Assembly (NCBI GenBank): GCA_023433615.1
Contig: JAEZCJ010000055.1
Span: forward strand, 1-9,320
DNA from: Bacillota bacterium
Lineage (GTDB): Bacteria > Bacillota > Bacilli > Paenibacillales > Paenibacillaceae
Direction: 5' to 3'
DNA: 9,320 bases
The notes under the pieces are model-generated. The model made no database searches. It was given only the letters and a program-made list of their open reading frames with translations, and was not told the origin of the DNA. The position numbers were made by a program, and so were the translations under genes. Positions 7,043 to 9,320 of this stretch are shown piece after piece (within the stretch, counting starts at the first letter, position 1; every line of letters begins with the position of its first letter).

Positions 7043-7534
7043 CTATCCTTTCAACCGAACGGGAAACCAAATATCGGTCTCGGAATCCTCCGACTCCGGT
7101 CCATGATTCCGCTCGTCATAGATTTCGACATTGTACAGGCCCGCCAATGCATATCCGCTGTCTGTCAGCCAACGCGTATGCAAGTATTGATGGACCGCGC
7201 CGGCATTGTCATAGCAGCCTTGGAACGTGAACGACACATAGGTGTTCGCAAGGAGCTCTCGATACACCATGCCGTCCGGGATGTCCGAATCGGATGATAC
7301 TTCTTGCCCGATGAAGAACTCGAATGGATCCGTCTCCGGATTATAATGCTCGGGATCGGTTGACACACCGTACATGACACGCTCATTCAACCGCTTCTGA
7401 ATGTCTCCCTGTCGTTCGATGAACTCCGACGATAGTCGGAGCGTCGCCTTGCTGATCTGCACATCGCGCAACGTTACCTGGACAGCCATGCCGATTAATC
7501 GCAGCGCAGGCTTCTCTATCATTAATGCCTTCAT
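7043..7534 (-). CDS. Stand-alone GyrI-like / effector-binding domain protein
   Basis: This 163-residue cytoplasmic protein looks like the small-molecule-binding domain found at the C-terminus of AraC- and MerR-type regulators and in GyrI, but with no DNA-binding domain. The N-terminal strand ALRLIGMAVQV (residues 10-20), the central ETDPFEFFIGQEV, the strand TYVSFTFQG and the acidic end with DSETDIWFPV are the features I used. Such single-domain proteins bind hydrophobic or cationic ligands. AGGAGG stands only 5 bases before the ATG, a strong site. It is 25 bases from the following lipoprotein gene, so the two probably form one transcript and may handle the same compound. The ligand is not predictable. 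A function as gyrase inhibitor is not implied by the family name. The start is well supported; family assignment is fairly strong. Confidence 0.75.
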   Translation of the reverse strand: MKALMIEKPALRLIGMAVQVTLRDVQISKATLRLSSEFIERQGDIQKRLNERVMYGVSTDPEHYNPETDPFEFFIGQEVSSDSDIPDGMVYRELLANTYVSFTFQGCYDNAGAVHQYLHTRWLTDSGYALAGLYNVEIYDERNHGPESEDSETDIWFPVRLKG

Positions 7535-7585
7535 AATAACCTCCTGGGATAGGATTGCTTCTGTGCCGAATTATTCCACAACCTT

Positions 7586-7614
7586 ATTATTACGCACATT
7601 CGTTCGCGTGTAAA
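7586..7614 (-). promoter_or_regulatory. Candidate sigma-A promoter of the GyrI-like / lipoprotein unit
   Basis: On the minus strand TTTACA (7614-7609, five of six) is followed by a 17-base spacer and AATAAT (7591-7586, five of six). The predicted start near 7579 gives a leader of about 45 bases to the ATG at 7534. It lies in the 189-base divergent region shared with the plus-strand oxidase-fold gene; no equally good plus-strand promoter was found by eye. Confidence 0.5.
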
Positions 7615-7723
7615 CGGAAACTTCCCAACATATTCCTTAGCTATCGGATTGAAACGCTTCACAAAACCATGAATACCCTTCATACTGAAACTTACATTAT
7701 CTTTCAATTGGGAGTGGTCTCTA

Positions 7724-8290
7724 ATGGGGAAGCTGTTCGACGCGATATTGCCTGAACACGAAGCATTTATGAAGAGGCAGCACATCTTCTTCGTGGGGTC
7801 CGCACCATTAGCGGCAGACGGTCATGTGAACCTATCGCCGAAGGGCCATGACGTGTTCCGCATCTTCTCGCCCACGCAAGTCGGCTATCTCGATCTCACG
7901 GGCAGCGGCAACGAGACAAGCGCCCACCTTATGGAGAACGGCAGGCTAACGTTCATGTTCGTTGCCTTCGACGGCGCGCCGATGATACTGCGGCTGTACG
8001 GAACAGGCCGGGTGGTATTGCCCGATTCGCCGGAATGGGCGGCGCTTGCTCCGCACTTCGACATGTTGCCGGGCGCAAGGCAGATCATCATGGCGGATCT
8101 TCATGCGGTAAAAACCTCCTGCGGCTTCAGCATCCCGTTCTTCGACTACTCCGGGGAGCGCGATACGTTGAAGAAGTGGGCGGTACAAAAAGGAGGTAGC
8201 CTTTCCGATTACCACCGCGAGAAGAACACGGTGAGCATGGACGGCATTGTGACGCCTCTCGGGCGCAGCCTGGGAGAAGGAGGAAGTTAA
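7724..8290 (+). CDS. Pyridoxamine 5'-phosphate oxidase-family (flavin-binding split-barrel) protein
   Basis: This 188-residue cytoplasmic protein belongs to the split beta-barrel family that includes PNPOx-like and general stress proteins, which mostly bind FMN or F420. The signs are the N-terminal helix and strand KRQHIFFVGSAPLAADGHVN, then LSPKGHDVFRI (residues 38-48), the strand VGYLDLTGSGNETSAHL (53-69) and NGRLTFMFVAFDGAPMILRL (72-91), followed by YGTGRVV. The C-terminal half with FFDYSGERDTLKKWA is typical of a subgroup of about 180-200 residues annotated only by family. True vitamin B6 biosynthesis is unlikely; an uncharacterised flavin-dependent reductase role is more likely. The ATG at 7724 follows GGGAG by 9 bases, a modest site. 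It stands alone, divergent from the GyrI-like unit, and its stop is followed within 5 bases by an octamer repeat array. Confidence 0.85.
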   Translation: MGKLFDAILPEHEAFMKRQHIFFVGSAPLAADGHVNLSPKGHDVFRIFSPTQVGYLDLTGSGNETSAHLMENGRLTFMFVAFDGAPMILRLYGTGRVVLPDSPEWAALAPHFDMLPGARQIIMADLHAVKTSCGFSIPFFDYSGERDTLKKWAVQKGGSLSDYHREKNTVSMDGIVTPLGRSLGEGGS

Positions 8291-8294
8291 ACAG

Positions 8295-8350
8295 GCGAGT
8301 TGGCGGGTTCGCGGGTAGGCGGGTTCGCGGGTTCGCGGGTTCGCGGGTCG
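8295..8350. repeat. Octanucleotide tandem array, seven units of gcgggttc type
   Basis: Seven 8-base units run in perfect phase starting 5 bases after the preceding stop codon. Units 2, 4, 5 and 6 are exactly gcgggttc; units 1, 3 and 7 are variants (gcgagttg, gcgggtag, gcgggtcg). The decay at both ends and uniform centre is what slippage-driven arrays look like. There are no spacers, so this is not a CRISPR array. Confidence 0.9.
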
Positions 8351-8380
8351 AATCGAAAAGTCGGTCATCGAACGAAATAG

Positions 8381-8451
8381 TGTAATTTCTTACCACTATA
8401 TTGCATTGAAGGCGATGAGCGATTAAAATAATGTAATTTTCTACCACTAAA
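8381..8451 (+). repeat. Two direct copies of a 20-base TGTAATTT..TACCACTA motif
   Basis: TGTAATTTCTTACCACTATA (8381-8400) and TGTAATTTTCTACCACTAAA (8432-8451) agree at 16 of 20 positions and start 51 bases apart, close to five helical turns. The similarity reaches a few bases further upstream, where both have an AAATA-type stretch. A third, inverted relative lies at 8540-8558. No known element was recognised. Confidence 0.65.
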
Positions 8452-8539
8452 TCCACGCCTATTGTCCATTCCGCGCAACACTACCTATATTAGATGTATG
8501 ATTTTACTCTATTCCGCTGATTCTAACGTATCCACTCAA

Positions 8540-8558
8540 AATAGTGGTACAATATACA
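8540..8558 (-). repeat. Inverted third copy of the TACCACTA motif
   Basis: Read on the minus strand, 8558-8540 gives TGTATATTGTACCACTATT, which shares the TGTA start and the TACCACTAT core with the two direct copies upstream. With the copy at 8381 it could form the ends of a small 178-base element, or the three could be separate protein-binding sites. The CCACT/AGTGG pair around 8532-8547 also makes a short local hairpin. Confidence 0.45.
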
Positions 8559-8650
8559 ACTATTGACGGATAGGGCGTATAACTACCGTCCGCGTAATCG
8601 AGATCAAGCTGCCGAGACCCTGTCGACAGCTTATTCGTCCATCCACCATT

Positions 8651-8765
8651 CATCGTCCCATCATCCCATCATCCCATCATCCCATCGTCTCATCGTCCCA
8701 TCCACCGTCCACCGTCCACCGTCCACCATCACACCATCACACCATCACACCATCACACCATCACA
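8651..8765. repeat. Compound short tandem repeat: catcatcc octamers, gtccacc heptamers, ccatcaca octamers
   Basis: From 8651 seven octamers of catcatcc/catcgtcc type run in phase to 8706. Three exact gtccacc heptamers fill 8707-8727. Five exact ccatcaca octamers fill 8726-8765. Related but degenerate sequence extends to about 8640 on the left and 8790 on the right. The strand is almost free of G. An open frame across it is only a by-product of the low complexity. Confidence 0.9.
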
Positions 8766-8899
8766 TCGTCCAGCGTCCACCATCACCCAGCTAGCTAGCG
8801 CAGTTCAACGTCCCGAACAACAGTCAACTTCCTAATCAATATCCAACAATTCTGAAATATATCCTCTGCACTTCCGCGTTTTTGTCCGTTATAGTTATT

Positions 8900-8917
8900 T
8901 GTGAAAGCGCTTTTACA
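8900..8917. promoter_or_regulatory. cre-type palindrome (CcpA or LacI-family operator)
   Basis: TGTGAAAGCGCTTTTACA is an 18-base palindrome with one mismatched pair, with the TGAAAGCGCTTT core expected for CcpA catabolite response elements and for other LacI-family operators. It overlaps the candidate -10 of the following solute-binding protein gene, 66 bases before its ATG. Bound protein there would repress, which fits glucose repression of a sugar importer. Whether CcpA or a dedicated LacI-family protein binds cannot be told from sequence. Confidence 0.75.
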
Positions 8918-8919
8918 AT
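8914..8919 (+). promoter_or_regulatory. Candidate -10 element of the distal solute-binding protein gene
   Basis: TACAAT matches five of six consensus bases and overlaps the right end of the cre palindrome. No good -35 stands 16-18 bases upstream, which would suit a promoter that needs an activator, as many Paenibacillus-type sugar importers controlled by AraC/two-component systems do. The leader would be about 55-60 bases. Confidence 0.35.
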
Positions 8920-8982
8920 GCAATTGCAGCTCAGACAAGTCACATCGCAAAGACTTTCTACACTCGAAAGGGGACTAGAAAC

Positions 8983-9320
8983 ATGAAGCGGAAGTGGACA
9001 AAAAGCCTGACATTCCTCATGCTCGCGTTCGCGCTGGTCGTAACGGCCTGCAGCGGCGGCAACGGAGGAGACAAAGAGAACGGCAGCAAGTCGAACGGCG
9101 CAGACAGCGGATCAGGCAGCAAGCCGACAGAAATGAGCATCATGTGGTGGGGACCTGACGCCCGTCACGAAGCAACGCTGGCAGCATTGGACATCTATAG
9201 CAAGCAGCATGCAGGCATTACGTTCAAAGCCGAATATCTCGCATGGGATGCCTTCTGGCAGAAGCTGCCTACGCTTGCGGCTTCCAAGTCCGTAACGGAT
9301 ATTCTGCAGATGGACGCGGC
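8983..9320 (+). CDS. Sugar-type extracellular solute-binding lipoprotein, N-terminal part
   Basis: The frame opens at ATG 8983 and runs off the right edge after 112 codons. It starts with a basic segment MKRKWTK, a hydrophobic core LTFLMLAFALVV and a lipobox VTAC with Cys23. A linker rich in Gly, Ser and Asn (about residues 24-47) follows, as is usual for membrane-tethered lipoproteins of this group. Then MSIMWWGPDARHEATLAAL and YSKQHAGITFKAEYLAWDAF, with TDILQMDA at the cut end, match the first lobe of family 1 sugar-binding proteins. AAGGGG lies 9 bases before the ATG. Being the first gene after a promoter-like region with a cre palindrome, it probably heads an ABC importer operon whose permeases would lie beyond the window. 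The sugar is unknown; rhamnose or a rhamnose-containing glycan is possible from proximity only. Confidence 0.9.
   Translation, partial: MKRKWTKSLTFLMLAFALVVTACSGGNGGDKENGSKSNGADSGSGSKPTEMSIMWWGPDARHEATLAALDIYSKQHAGITFKAEYLAWDAFWQKLPTLAASKSVTDILQMDA

Larger units (their letters stand above)
8291..8982. other. Gene-free, repeat-rich intergenic region
   Basis: These 692 bases hold no reading frame with a credible start, ribosome binding site and protein-like composition. In order they contain an octamer tandem array, an AT-richer part with a motif present three times, a low-complexity C- and CA-rich array, then about 110 bases without visible structure up to a cre-type palindrome and the leader of the next gene. 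No convincing terminator for the plus-strand oxidase-fold gene was seen. Confidence 0.75.

Noticed and set aside
7555..7755. Small plus-strand frame in the divergent promoter region
   Set aside because: It overlaps the start of the oxidase-fold gene out of frame, has no ribosome binding site and covers a candidate promoter.
8295..8765. Possible CRISPR array
   Set aside because: The repeats are 7-8 bases, directly adjacent, without unique spacers, and no cas genes are present.
8563..8835. Open frame of 90 codons on the plus strand across the low-complexity array
   Set aside because: It has a TTG start, no ribosome binding site, and its His/Ser/Pro/Thr-rich composition simply follows from the short tandem repeats.
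8983..9320. Assigning the distal lipoprotein as the rhamnose importer subunit
   Set aside because: Only the N-terminal part is visible and the specificity residues cannot be read; proximity alone is not enough.

Overview
The window looks like chromosomal DNA from a Paenibacillus/Cohnella-type Firmicute. The reasons are a moderately high GC content, strong AGGAGG-type ribosome binding sites, lipoprotein solute-binding proteins with a lipobox cysteine, a CcpA-type cre palindrome, and a Bacillus-style L-rhamnose pathway with a fused aldolase/dehydrogenase and a DeoR-type regulator. The genus is inferred from gene content; there is no rRNA to confirm it.

Region 1 (about 1-5670, all minus strand) is an L-rhamnose catabolic operon. 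In transcription order it holds rhaEW (bifunctional rhamnulose-1-phosphate aldolase / lactaldehyde dehydrogenase), a small protein of the Anabaena sensory rhodopsin transducer (ASRT) superfamily, rhaA (L-rhamnose isomerase), rhaB (rhamnulokinase), and the 5' end of a DeoR-family regulator gene (probable rhaR) cut by the window edge. The first four genes are separated by 39, 15 and 21 bases. The regulator follows after 75 bases and appears to have its own promoter overlapped by an inverted repeat. Upstream of rhaEW lies a dense set of TTTG-rich repeats, the best candidate operator in the window. The pathway runs L-rhamnose to L-rhamnulose (RhaA), to rhamnulose-1-phosphate (RhaB), to DHAP plus L-lactaldehyde and then lactate (RhaEW). 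No rhamnose mutarotase gene is visible.

Region 2 (about 5624-7620, minus strand) is a two-gene unit: a stand-alone GyrI-like/effector-binding protein followed by a family 1 extracellular solute-binding lipoprotein without permease genes. The lipoprotein carries a perfect 24-base tandem duplication near its C-terminus. The unit ends at a good intrinsic terminator whose T-rich tail coincides with one of the TTTG boxes in front of rhaEW.

Region 3 (7724-8290, plus strand) is a pyridoxamine 5'-phosphate oxidase-fold protein, divergent from region 2.

Region 4 (8291-8982) is a 692-base stretch with no credible gene. It holds a seven-unit octamer array just after the previous stop codon, a roughly 20-base motif present twice directly and once inverted, a second low-complexity array, and a perfect cre-type palindrome with an overlapping -10 element.

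Region 5 (8983-9320, plus strand) is the start of another sugar-type solute-binding lipoprotein, cut by the window edge and probably the first gene of an ABC importer. The most interesting lead is the ASRT-like protein embedded in a rhamnose operon with no rhodopsin in sight. The repeat-dense intergenic region and the TTTG operator array come next.
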